Shown here: positions 38,793 to 46,773 of the stretch, piece by piece
Position numbering within the stretch: position 1 is the stretch's first letter
Layout: each line of letters opens with the position of its first letter
Origin: VRUE01 sp033856195
GTDB lineage: Bacteria > Actinomycetota > Thermoleophilia > Solirubrobacterales > 70-9
NCBI GenBank assembly: GCA_033856195.1
Contig: JAWVFL010000067.1
Location: 62,001-126,000, forward strand
Reading direction: 5' to 3'
Length of the DNA stretch: 64,000 nucleotides
Notes under the pieces: model-generated
The model's input: only the letters and a program-made list of their open reading frames with translations
The model's database searches: none
Told to the model about the DNA's origin: nothing
Translations under genes and position numbers: made by a program

Positions 38793-39023
38793 CTACTCTC
38801 CGCGGAGCTCGCGCTGCACGGCGACGATCTCCTCGGCGGTGACGCCGGAGTCGCCTCGCGCCCGGGCGCGAGCGAAGACTTCCTCGATTGTCGCCTGCTG
38901 CGCAAGCTCTTCGAGGTCGCGCTTTATGTAGTCGGAGAGGGAAAGGCCCTCTGCGGCGGCGCGCATCTTGAGAGTCCTGTGGACCTCGTCAGGCACGTTG
39001 CGGATCTGGATCATCTTGGACAT
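38793..39023 (-). CDS. vapB: VapB/FitA-type antitoxin
   Basis: About 76 residues from ATG 39023. N-terminal ribbon-helix-helix (MIQIRNVPDEVHRTLKMRAAAEGLSLSDYIKRDL) for DNA binding and a C-terminal flexible helix (ATIEEVFARARARGDSGVTAEEIVAV) that would occupy the VapC active site. A longer ORF start at 39077 is unlikely because a good promoter overlaps it. There is no ribosome-binding site before 39023; a TAATGT -10 hexamer ends seven bases before the ATG, so the message may be leaderless. Repeated CATGT motifs overlap the promoter and probably mediate autorepression. Confidence 0.9.
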   Translation of the reverse strand: MSKMIQIRNVPDEVHRTLKMRAAAEGLSLSDYIKRDLEELAQQATIEEVFARARARGDSGVTAEEIVAVQRELRGE

Positions 39024-39030
39024 GTGGGTG

Positions 39031-39058
39031 ACATTAGGCCATGTGGCGGACATGTCTA
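39031..39058 (-). promoter_or_regulatory. vapBC promoter with overlapping CATGT operator repeats
   Basis: Reading leftward: TAGACA (39058-39053), a 16-base spacer, TAATGT (39036-39031), then seven bases to the vapB ATG. CATGT occurs at 39021, 39040 and 39051, the last as the palindrome GACATGTC across the -35. This fits autoregulation by the VapBC complex. It is one of the clearest sigma-70-like promoters in the window. Confidence 0.6.
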
Positions 39059-39161
39059 TGGCGGTCGCGTGGGTCATGGCGGAAATCCTGCGGGACCAGG
39101 GCGCAACCGTGGTGCGCGGATCGAGCCGGGCGCCGGACGAGAGCGTGACGAAAGACGCGAT

Positions 39162-39710
39162 TCAGAAGGGCAGGGTCTCGCCGACCTCGGCGAGGGCGGG
39201 CGCGGTCTTGTCGCGCTCGGAGAGCAACGGGTGCTCGACGGGCCACTCGACGCCCACGCCGGGGTCGTCCCAAGCGATCCCGGACTCCGTGGCGGGGTCA
39301 TAGGTGCTGGAGCAGAGGTAGGTGACATCGGCCGTCTCACTCAGCACCGCGAAGCCGTGGCCGAAGCCGACCGGGATGAAGAGCTGGCGGTGTGCCTCGT
39401 CGTCGAGCTCATATCCCTCCCACTCGCCGTAGGTGGACGAGCCGCGGCGCAGGTCGACGGCGACGTCGAAGATCTTGCCGCGCGGACAACGGACCAGCTT
39501 CGCCTGGCCGGGCTCGGTCTGGAAGTGCAGGCCGCGCAGGGTGCCTTTGGAGGAGCGCGAGTGGTTGTGCTGGACGAACTCGACCGCGACGCCGTGCTCG
39601 GCCCAGAGGTCGCGGCGGTAGGTCTCGACCATGAAGCCGCGCGCGTCACCGTGGACGGTTGGCTCGAGTAGGACGACCCCCTCGAGCTTGGTCGGCAAGC
39701 GCTCCAGCAT
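39162..39710 (-). CDS. rmlC: dTDP-4-dehydrorhamnose 3,5-epimerase
   Basis: 182 residues from ATG 39710, overlapping the rmlB stop as TGATG. It epimerises dTDP-4-keto-6-deoxyglucose at C3 and C5, the third step to dTDP-L-rhamnose. Cupin motifs are ARGFMVETYRRD, FVQHNHSRSSKGTLRGLHFQ (with the catalytic His of LRGLHFQ), GKIFDVAVDLRRGS, QLFIPVGFGHGFAVLSETADVTY (Tyr acid) and a C-terminal GIAWDDPGVGVEWPV. Length and residues are those of RmlC. Last gene of rmlA-D-B-C. Confidence 0.96.
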   Translation of the reverse strand: MLERLPTKLEGVVLLEPTVHGDARGFMVETYRRDLWAEHGVAVEFVQHNHSRSSKGTLRGLHFQTEPGQAKLVRCPRGKIFDVAVDLRRGSSTYGEWEGYELDDEAHRQLFIPVGFGHGFAVLSETADVTYLCSSTYDPATESGIAWDDPGVGVEWPVEHPLLSERDKTAPALAEVGETLPF

Positions 39711-40693
39711 CAGCCGAGCGTCTTGCCGTACTGCTTCTCGTAGTACTCGCGGTACTCCCCGGAGCGGATCGGCCCCCACCAGCCCTCGTTCTCGCGGTAC
39801 CACTGCACGGTGCGCTCGAGGCCCTCGGCAAAGCGCACCTGTGCCTCCCAGCCGAGCCGCTCGCGGATCTTGTCACTGCCCAACGAATAGCGGCGATCAT
39901 GGCCCGGGCGGTCCTTGACGTATTCGATCAGCGACTCGTCGCCGCCAGTCAGCTCGATCACCCGCTTGACGACGTCGATGTTCTCGCACTCGTCGGGGCC
40001 ACCGACGTTGTACGCCTCGCCGGGCTGGCCCTGCTCCAGCACCGTGTGGATGCCACGGCAGAAGTCCTCGACGTAGAGCCAGTTGCGCACCTGGCGGCCG
40101 TCGCCATAGATCGGCAGCGAGTCGCCGTGCACGGCGTTCAGCACCATCAGTGGGATCAGCTTCTCCGGATACTGGCGCGGGCCGTAGTTGTTGGAACCGC
40201 GGCAGATCACCGTCTCGAGTCCGTAGGTGTGGAAGTGGGCGGTGACGAGCAGGTCACCGGCGGCCTTGGTCGCCGAGTAGGGCGAGGAGGGGTCGAGCGG
40301 CGAGGACTCGGTGAAGGAGCCCGACTCGATCGAGCCGTAGACCTCGTCGGTGGAGACCTGCAGGTAGCGACCCACACCCAGCTCGCGGGCAGCGTCGAGT
40401 AGGTTGCCGGTGCCGATGACGTGGGTGCGGGCGAAAGCGTCCTGGTCGTCGATCGAGCGGTCGACGTGGGACTCGGCGGCGAAGTTGACCACCGCGTCGC
40501 AGCCCTCCATCGCCTCGCGCACGATCTTCGGGTCCTCGATCGCGCCGACGACGAGGTCGGTTCCCTCGGGCAGGTTCTCGCGCCGGCCCGCATAGGTGAG
40601 CTTGTCGAGCACGCGCACCTCGTGCTCGGCGGAGACCAGGCGCACATAGGTGGAGCCGATGAAGCCGGCGGCGCCGGTGACGAGCAGCTTCAT
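39710..40693 (-). CDS. rmlB: dTDP-glucose 4,6-dehydratase
   Basis: 327 residues, an extended SDR. It makes dTDP-4-keto-6-deoxyglucose from dTDP-glucose. Motifs are GAAGFIGSTYVRLV (NAD), LDKLTYAGRRENL, FAAESHVDRSI, STDEVYGS with the Thr-Asp-Glu catalytic triad, YSATKAAGDLLV (YxxxK), RGSNNYGPRQYPEKLIPL and YVEDFCRGI. The start ATG at 40693 overlaps the rmlD stop (ATGA), and rmlC is coupled downstream. Confidence 0.97.
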   Translation of the reverse strand: MKLLVTGAAGFIGSTYVRLVSAEHEVRVLDKLTYAGRRENLPEGTDLVVGAIEDPKIVREAMEGCDAVVNFAAESHVDRSIDDQDAFARTHVIGTGNLLDAARELGVGRYLQVSTDEVYGSIESGSFTESSPLDPSSPYSATKAAGDLLVTAHFHTYGLETVICRGSNNYGPRQYPEKLIPLMVLNAVHGDSLPIYGDGRQVRNWLYVEDFCRGIHTVLEQGQPGEAYNVGGPDECENIDVVKRVIELTGGDESLIEYVKDRPGHDRRYSLGSDKIRERLGWEAQVRFAEGLERTVQWYRENEGWWGPIRSGEYREYYEKQYGKTLG

Positions 40694-41544
40694 GCGGCCG
40701 CCTCGCGCTCGGCGGAACGCTGCGAGAGATAGGCGGCGAGACCGTCGCGCCAGGCCGGCAGCGTGATTGCGTGCTCGCGCTGGCTGTCCAGCGCCGAATA
40801 AGGAGGGCGGGGCGCGGGGCGTCCAAGCATGTCGGTGGTGGCGGAGAGGACCAGGCACTCGACTTTGGCCTGATCGAAGATCTCGCGGGCGAAGTCGTAC
40901 CAGGAGCAGGCGCCTCCCGCGGCCATGTGGTGGATGCCGAACTCGATCCCCTCGATCAAGCGGACGATGCCGTAGGCAAGGTGCCAGGTATAGGTCGGCG
41001 AGCCGACCTGGTCGCGTACGACGAGCACCTCGTTCTGGGTTGAAGCCAACCGCAGCATCGTCTCGACGAAGTTGGAGCCGCCGATGCCGAAGAGCCAGGA
41101 GGAGCGAACCACGAAGTGGCGCTTGTTGGCGGCCGCGGTGGCCTCCTCGCCGGCAAGCTTGCTGCGTCCATAGGCCGAGAGCGGCGCGGTCTGGTCGGTC
41201 TCGACGTAGGGCGCGCCCTTGGCGCCGTCGAAGACGTAGTCGCTGGAGACGTAGACGACGCTGGCGCCGACCGCGGCGGCAGCGGCGGCAGCGTCTCCGG
41301 CGGCCTTGCCATTGACCGCGGTTGCTGCCTCCTCGGCCTCCTCGGCGCCATCGACGTCAGTCCAAGCGGCGCAGTTGATCACCACGTCGGGCCGCTCCAG
41401 CTGGAACTTGGCCGCGACCGCACCGGCGTCTGAGACGTCGAGCTCGGTGTGGCCGAAGCCAACGACATCGTGACCGGCGTTGCCCGCGGCCAGCACGACG
41501 TCGCGACCGAGCATGCCGCCGGCGCCGGTTACGAGGACCTTCAT
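40690..41544 (-). CDS. rmlD: dTDP-4-dehydrorhamnose reductase
   Basis: 284 residues, RmlD-type SDR. The final NAD(P)H-dependent reduction gives dTDP-L-rhamnose. Motifs are VTGAGGMLGRDVV, HTELDVSDAGAV, PDVVINCAAWTDVDGAEE, VYVSSDYVFDGAKGAPYVE, SAYGRSKLAGE (YxxxK) and VRSSWLFG. ATG 41544 lies 13 bases after rmlA and 3' overlaps rmlB, so the four genes form one tight operon in order A-D-B-C. Confidence 0.97.
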   Translation of the reverse strand: MKVLVTGAGGMLGRDVVLAAGNAGHDVVGFGHTELDVSDAGAVAAKFQLERPDVVINCAAWTDVDGAEEAEEAATAVNGKAAGDAAAAAAAVGASVVYVSSDYVFDGAKGAPYVETDQTAPLSAYGRSKLAGEEATAAANKRHFVVRSSWLFGIGGSNFVETMLRLASTQNEVLVVRDQVGSPTYTWHLAYGIVRLIEGIEFGIHHMAAGGACSWYDFAREIFDQAKVECLVLSATTDMLGRPAPRPPYSALDSQREHAITLPAWRDGLAAYLSQRSAEREAAA

Positions 41545-41557
41545 CGCCGTACGCCCA

Positions 41558-42634
41558 TCAGATGATCTTGATCTCCGACTTGTCGCCGACCAGCATGCGC
41601 AGCGTCTTCGGCATGCCATCGCTGCGGGTCAGCTTCACTTCGCGGCCGAGCAGGCTCGCCTCCATGCGCGTGCCCAGATCCTCGACTACGGAGCCGGCCA
41701 GGATGATCGAGTGCTCGACTTCGGAGCGGCGCACGCAGACGTCGTCGCCGATCGAGGTATAGGGGCCGATGTAGGCGTCCTCGATGCGGGCACCGGCGCC
41801 GATCACAGCGGGGCCGCGCACGACCGAGCCTTTCAGCACCGCACCGGGCTCGACGACGACACGACCCTCGACCCGCGAGGCATCGTCGACCTCTCCCTCG
41901 ATCTTGGTCTCGATCTCCTCCAGCACCAATCGGTTGGCCTCGAGCATGTCGGCGAGCTGGCCGGTGTCCTTCCACCAGCCGCTGACGACCTCGGACCTCA
42001 CGTTCTTGCCCTGCTCGATCAAGCTCTGGATCGCCTCTGTGATCTCCAGCTCACCCCGCCAGGAGGGCTCGAGCGCGCGGGCGGCGTCGAAGATCGGCGG
42101 CGCGAAGAGGTAGACGCCGACCAAGGCGAGGTTCGAGGGCGGATCTTCGGGCTTCTCGATCAGGCGCACGATCCGCTCTCCGTCCAGCTCGGCGACGCCG
42201 TAGGACTGGGGGTCGTCGACCGGGGTGAGCAGGATCAGCGCATCCGGTTCCTCGGCGCGGAAGGTGGCGACGAGTCCGCGCAGCCCGTCGGCGAGCAGGT
42301 TGTCGCCGAGGTACATGACGAAGGGCGAGCCATCGATGAACTCCTCCGCGGTGAGGACCGCGTGGGCGAGCCCAGCGGGCTTGTCTTGGACGATGTAGGT
42401 GATCTGGGCGCCGAAGGCGGAGCCGTCGCCGGCCGCCTCGCGGATCTCATCGCCGGTCTCCGGCGCGATGATGATCCCGATCTCGGTCACCCCGGCGTCG
42501 ACCAGAGCCTCGATCCCGTAGAAGAGCACGGGCTTGTTGGCAACCGGGACCAGTTGCTTGGCTGAGGTATGCGTGATCGGGCGCAGGCGCGTCCCGGCCC
42601 CGCCGGAGAGGATCAGGCCTTTGAGGTCTTGCAC
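41558..42634 (-). CDS. rmlA: Glucose-1-phosphate thymidylyltransferase, long form
   Basis: A 358-residue nucleotidyltransferase that joins glucose-1-phosphate and dTTP to dTDP-glucose. N-terminal GLILSGGAGTRLRPITHTSAKQLVPVANKP (dTTP site), VMYLGDNLLADG and LEITEAIQSLIEQG with GWWKDTGQLADML. The C-terminal ~110 residues are a left-handed beta-helix (hexapeptide repeats such as VVVEPGAVLKGSVVRGPAVIGAGARIEDAYIG), the long archaeal/actinobacterial type rather than the 290-residue RmlA of E. coli. First gene of the rml operon; its start is only 29 bases from a divergent glycosyltransferase. Confidence 0.93.
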   Translation of the reverse strand: MQDLKGLILSGGAGTRLRPITHTSAKQLVPVANKPVLFYGIEALVDAGVTEIGIIIAPETGDEIREAAGDGSAFGAQITYIVQDKPAGLAHAVLTAEEFIDGSPFVMYLGDNLLADGLRGLVATFRAEEPDALILLTPVDDPQSYGVAELDGERIVRLIEKPEDPPSNLALVGVYLFAPPIFDAARALEPSWRGELEITEAIQSLIEQGKNVRSEVVSGWWKDTGQLADMLEANRLVLEEIETKIEGEVDDASRVEGRVVVEPGAVLKGSVVRGPAVIGAGARIEDAYIGPYTSIGDDVCVRRSEVEHSIILAGSVVEDLGTRMEASLLGREVKLTRSDGMPKTLRMLVGDKSEIKII

Positions 42635-42663
42635 GTCGCGGGAAGGCTATCGTCGCGCCGACG

Positions 42664-43488
42664 ATGAGCCCGGATGCCCCTTCGCCCGCAATCGATGTCG
42701 CGATCGTCAACTGGAACACAGCCGCGGCGGCGCTGGCGGCGGCACGCGCCTATCTGGCCTCTGAAGGGGTCACGGCACAGGTGACGATCATCGACAACGA
42801 TTCGCGACCCGAGCAGCGCCAGTTGCTGCGCGAAAGTTGTCCGGAGGAGGTGCGACTCGATTTGAGCGACGAGAACCTTGGCTATGGGCGGGCGGCCAAC
42901 CGCGCGCTGCGCGGGGGAAGCGGCGAGCTGGTCTGCGTCAGCAATGCCGACGTGTTGCCCGAGCCCGGCGCGCTGGCGGCGCTCGCCGCGGTGGCAAAGG
43001 ACGAGTCGAAGGTCGGCATGGTCGGCCCGGTCTTCGGCGGCGACACCGATCGGTACCACGCGGCGTTGCCTGGGACGGCGACGATTCTGGTGCGGATCTT
43101 GGTCGGCTCCTTCGGCGAGCGACCCCAGCCGAGCCCGGCGCCGGGCGAGGTGGCCGGGGTCGGCCAGCCTTCAGGCGCCTGCTTCGTCGTCCAGCGCAAC
43201 ACCTGGGAAGAGATGGGCGGCTTCGACGAGGGCTTCTTCCTCTGGTACGAGGACGTCGACCTGGCCAAGCGCCTGCACGATGCTGGCTATCACAACCTCA
43301 TCGCCGGCTCGGCACACGTCGGACACGCCGGCGCCGAGGCCTTCGTCCAGATCGATCGGCGCGAGCAACAGACGATCCGCCTGCGCTCGGTCGAGCGCTA
43401 CATTCGCCTCCACCACGGCTGGGCGATGCCAATCGCCGCTCCGCTACTTAGGCTCTCCCGGCGCCTTAGAGCGGGCGGCGCCCGATGA
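42664..43488 (+). CDS. Family 2 glycosyltransferase
   Basis: A 274-residue GT-A enzyme. IDVAIVNWNTAAAALAAARAYL and VTIIDNDSRPEQRQLL bind the donor nucleotide. The DxD-like metal site is VCVSNADVLPEPGA, and GACFVVQRNTWEEMGGFDEGFFLWYEDVDLAKRLHDAGY is the acceptor/base region. It has the build of WbbL-type rhamnosyltransferases, consistent with its divergent position next to rmlABCD. It overlaps the next glycosyltransferase gene by ATGA. Confidence 0.9.
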   Translation: MSPDAPSPAIDVAIVNWNTAAAALAAARAYLASEGVTAQVTIIDNDSRPEQRQLLRESCPEEVRLDLSDENLGYGRAANRALRGGSGELVCVSNADVLPEPGALAALAAVAKDESKVGMVGPVFGGDTDRYHAALPGTATILVRILVGSFGERPQPSPAPGEVAGVGQPSGACFVVQRNTWEEMGGFDEGFFLWYEDVDLAKRLHDAGYHNLIAGSAHVGHAGAEAFVQIDRREQQTIRLRSVERYIRLHHGWAMPIAAPLLRLSRRLRAGGAR

Positions 43489-44399
43489 ACTCACTCTCCG
43501 TCGTCATACCAACCAAGGACCGCGCCGAAGCTCTGGCGCGGACACTCGACGCGCTCGAATCCCAGCAGACGGGCGGCGCGAAGCTGGAGGCGATCGTGAT
43601 CGACAACGGCTCGAGCGACGGCACCGTCGAGCAGGTGCAAGGGCGGGCGGGAACCGCACTGCCGATCCGGCTGCTCGAGCAGCCGGACGGAGGACCGGCA
43701 GCGGCACGCAACGCCGGCGCAGCCGCGGCCACTGGAGAAATCCTGCTCTTCCTCGGTGACGACACCGAACCGGCAGATCAAGGACTGCTGCGTGCCCACC
43801 TCGACCTGCACGCGGCGCGGCCCGAACCCGCCTATGGCGTGCTCGGCCGGATCACCTGGACCCCGCGCAAACCCGTGACCCCGTTCATGCGCTGGCTCGA
43901 GAACGGCGGTCCCCAATTCCACTACACCGCGCTCGATCCCGGTCCGGTCGACGCGAGCAACTACTTCTACAGCTCCCACGCCTCGATCAAGCGGGAGATC
44001 TTCGAGCAGGTCGGCGGCTTCGACGTTCGCTTCCCCACCGCTGCGGTCGAGGACACCGAGCTCGGCGTGCGCCTCGCCGACGCCCGCCTCGAGCTCGACT
44101 ACCACCCGGAGCTACTCGTTCTCCACGACCACCCGACGACGCCGGCGCAATCCCTGCACCGCTCGGTCGCCGTGGGTCACTCCGCCGCCCTCTACAACCG
44201 CCTGCGGCCCGATCGGCCCCATCCCGGAGTGCGGCCGCCAAACGGACTGGCTTGGTCCGCGGTCAGCGCCGCGGAGCCACTGCTGGGCGCGGTCGGGCGC
44301 CTGCCGATGCCCGCCGGCGTGCGCGAGCGGGTCTGGCTGGCGATGACCCGCGCCGGCTACGCTCGCGGTTACCGAGAGGGTTCGGTGAAAGCGCGATGA
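43485..44399 (+). CDS. Family 2 glycosyltransferase
   Basis: A 304-residue GT-A protein. SVVIPTKDRAEALARTLDAL, LEAIVIDNGSSDGTVEQVQ, then LLFLGDDTEPADQGLLRAHL as the metal-binding DDT. The region around SSHASIKREIFEQVGGFDVRFPTAAVEDTELGVRLADA carries the ED catalytic-base motif. The C-terminal ~80 residues are an Arg-rich helical extension. Donor sugar unknown. It is coupled by four-base overlaps on both sides. Confidence 0.9.
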   Translation: MNSLSVVIPTKDRAEALARTLDALESQQTGGAKLEAIVIDNGSSDGTVEQVQGRAGTALPIRLLEQPDGGPAAARNAGAAAATGEILLFLGDDTEPADQGLLRAHLDLHAARPEPAYGVLGRITWTPRKPVTPFMRWLENGGPQFHYTALDPGPVDASNYFYSSHASIKREIFEQVGGFDVRFPTAAVEDTELGVRLADARLELDYHPELLVLHDHPTTPAQSLHRSVAVGHSAALYNRLRPDRPHPGVRPPNGLAWSAVSAAEPLLGAVGRLPMPAGVRERVWLAMTRAGYARGYREGSVKAR

Positions 44400-46654
44400 A
44401 GCGCGTCATCCGGCTCAACAGCACGCCGCTTTCGCCCCTGCTGACCTTCACGGCCGCCTGGATCTTCGCCGCGCTGCTCAGCCAGTACCGCCTGCTCAAC
44501 GGCCAGCAGGAATGGTCGACGACCGTGATCGCGGTCGTCGCAATGGTCCCCGTGGCTTTCGTTGCCGGAGGCCTGATCGGCGAGGGACTGGCGCTGGGCC
44601 GGGCACGGCGGGCCGAAGCTGCTCACATGCCGCAAGAGAGCCGCACCTACCGGCGGGTCCTGCTTGTCCTGCTCGTGGTCGGCCTGCTCGAGCTCGCGCA
44701 TCAATTCGCCAAAATCGGCGGGGTCCCACTCCTCTCCCCCGGCGGCGGCGCCCTCCGCTTCAGCCAAGGAGGCCCAACGATCATCCTCACCGACGGGCTT
44801 ACCGTCGCCGCGATCGTCGCCTTGGTCCGGCCTCGACGACTGCTCAGCCGGGAGTCCCGATTCGAGCTGCTGATCGCCCTTGCCGCCCTGGGGGGATTCG
44901 CCCTTCAAGCTGGTCGCGGCAGCCTGCTCCTGCCAGTCATAGTCGCGATCGCCGCGCGCTGGCTCTACTGGGGAAGGCCGCGCAAGTGGATGTTCATAGC
45001 CGGAGGCCTGCTTGCGTTCGCGGCCGTCGTCTTCGGCTTCTACCTGCGCACGCGCCAGAACCCCTACAACCCGTTCGAGTTCGAATTGTTCGGAGAAATC
45101 CTGCCCGGCACGCCGTTCTTCCTTCAGCCACTCGTGCCCATTTACCTGGCGATAACCACCAACTTCCTCGCGCTTCAGGGGGTCGTCGGCCACTTTCCGA
45201 CTGGAGAAGCGTTCGGGGGCGGTGCGTTCGACGCGATCGGCCTCGACATCATCTTCCACGGCGCCCGCAATGTCTCCGATGTCTCGGGGACCATCACTCC
45301 TCCTTGGGTTACCAGCACCGTGGCCGGGCCACTCTGGGCGGATGGGGGCTTCGTCGCGCTGATTCCGGGTATGGCCGCAACGGGATTCATCTCGGCCGGT
45401 GCGTTCGCGATGGCGATCCGGACCCGGTCCTTCCGCTGGAGCATGGCCGCGGCCTATCTCCTCTATCTGGCCATCTTCGGTCTCTATACGAACCTCTGGA
45501 CCCAGCAGCTCGACTGGCTGCTGGTGGTTCCGCTTCTTCTCATCGTCGGCGCAATCGCCGAAGACCCAGCCGAGCCGCCGGGCCTGACCGGACGAGCATG
45601 GGGCAGAATCCGCCGCATGATGGGACGAGCCGTGGCGCCGAGCGCTCCGACGACCGAACCTACGAGCGCTGGGCAGCGCAGGGGCTTCGACAAAAGGGTG
45701 ACCAAGGGACTGGTCCTGCTGGGAGCTGGAATCGTTGCGCTCCTGCTCGTCTCCGGGCTGTTGATCCAGCCGCTGCTGCCAGAACCGTACCCACTGATCT
45801 CTTCACAGCGACTGCCGGAGCCGATCGCGAGGGCCAACGCCCTGATGACCAATAGCGACCGTCCCAGCGACAACGAGGCATTGCAGTGGGTAAGCGGTCA
45901 GGGCCATCGCGCCAACCTGTACGCCTATACGCCCGGCCGCCCCCTCTCCGAGGCCGAGCGCCTGGAAACGCTCCGAATTCCAGGGGACGTGGCCAGTTCG
46001 GACTTCGACGTCAACGCCTGGCCACCGTGGCGAGCCGAGGCGCTCTTCTCCTTCGAACAACTTCCGCAGAATCTCTCGGTCACCGTAACCCCGACCTGGA
46101 GTGTCGACGGCAAGTCCGAAAGCTTTCTCGCACCGCTCTCACCCCCGCCGCCGGGCACGACGAGGGAATTCGCGATCGCCAGATGGGGAGGGGCCAAGCC
46201 GGACCTTTTCGTGATCACCCGTGGTGACCCGGAATCGCGCCCCGTACTGCAGATCCTCTCCGGAGAGTCGGGTTTCTACCGCCAGCTCTACGCTGCGCGG
46301 CTGCCCTACCGCGGCCTCGCCCAAAGCACCTGGTCGGTTCAGATCGCGCCAATAGTGGGCCTTCCCAAGAAAGACGACAATCGCCTCTTCCGCGGCGACC
46401 GGCTCGACCTCCTCCTCATCCGCCACGATCCCATCCAGAAGCACAGCATCGTTCACGTTCTGCTCGGGGAGGCCGGCTTCGACTGGGACGCGATCCGCCG
46501 CAATGTCGACAACTCCGGATCCATAGCCAAGGGAACCGAATTCCTGATCGGCTCGCGCCAGGGCGCTACGGCGATCTACGAAGTCCAGCGCCGCGGTGCG
46601 AACGGGCCGCACCTGAAGGTGTACGGCCTCACGAATCCACCAGCGCTCCAATAG
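44396..46654 (+). CDS. Wzy-like polysaccharide polymerase with a large extracytoplasmic C-terminal domain
   Basis: 752 residues from ATG 44396 (ATGA overlap). Residues ~10-400 hold about 12 hydrophobic segments of an O-antigen-polymerase-type protein, with large loops between (GDIS-like DVSGTITPPWVTSTVAGPLW). After a last TM at ~435-455 (GLVLLGAGIVALLLVSGLLI) there is a soluble ~295-residue domain rich in beta strands (LSVTVTPTWSVDGKSESFLA, DLFVITRGDPESRPVLQILSGES). Polymerases normally lack such a domain. It could bind the growing glycan, but I do not recognise its fold. Position among glycosyltransferases and before a flippase supports repeat-unit polymerisation. Confidence 0.75.
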   Translation: MKRVIRLNSTPLSPLLTFTAAWIFAALLSQYRLLNGQQEWSTTVIAVVAMVPVAFVAGGLIGEGLALGRARRAEAAHMPQESRTYRRVLLVLLVVGLLELAHQFAKIGGVPLLSPGGGALRFSQGGPTIILTDGLTVAAIVALVRPRRLLSRESRFELLIALAALGGFALQAGRGSLLLPVIVAIAARWLYWGRPRKWMFIAGGLLAFAAVVFGFYLRTRQNPYNPFEFELFGEILPGTPFFLQPLVPIYLAITTNFLALQGVVGHFPTGEAFGGGAFDAIGLDIIFHGARNVSDVSGTITPPWVTSTVAGPLWADGGFVALIPGMAATGFISAGAFAMAIRTRSFRWSMAAAYLLYLAIFGLYTNLWTQQLDWLLVVPLLLIVGAIAEDPAEPPGLTGRAWGRIRRMMGRAVAPSAPTTEPTSAGQRRGFDKRVTKGLVLLGAGIVALLLVSGLLIQPLLPEPYPLISSQRLPEPIARANALMTNSDRPSDNEALQWVSGQGHRANLYAYTPGRPLSEAERLETLRIPGDVASSDFDVNAWPPWRAEALFSFEQLPQNLSVTVTPTWSVDGKSESFLAPLSPPPPGTTREFAIARWGGAKPDLFVITRGDPESRPVLQILSGESGFYRQLYAARLPYRGLAQSTWSVQIAPIVGLPKKDDNRLFRGDRLDLLLIRHDPIQKHSIVHVLLGEAGFDWDAIRRNVDNSGSIAKGTEFLIGSRQGATAIYEVQRRGANGPHLKVYGLTNPPALQ

Positions 46655-46773
46655 CCGAGCGGGATCCACAGATAGAGAACTTCGAGGCGGCGGCGCCGCC
46701 GGACGGGGCGGCCCTCGGTCAATCCGCCGCGCGAGGGGTCTCGGTCCTGGTCGGGCGAACCCTCGGCTTCCAG

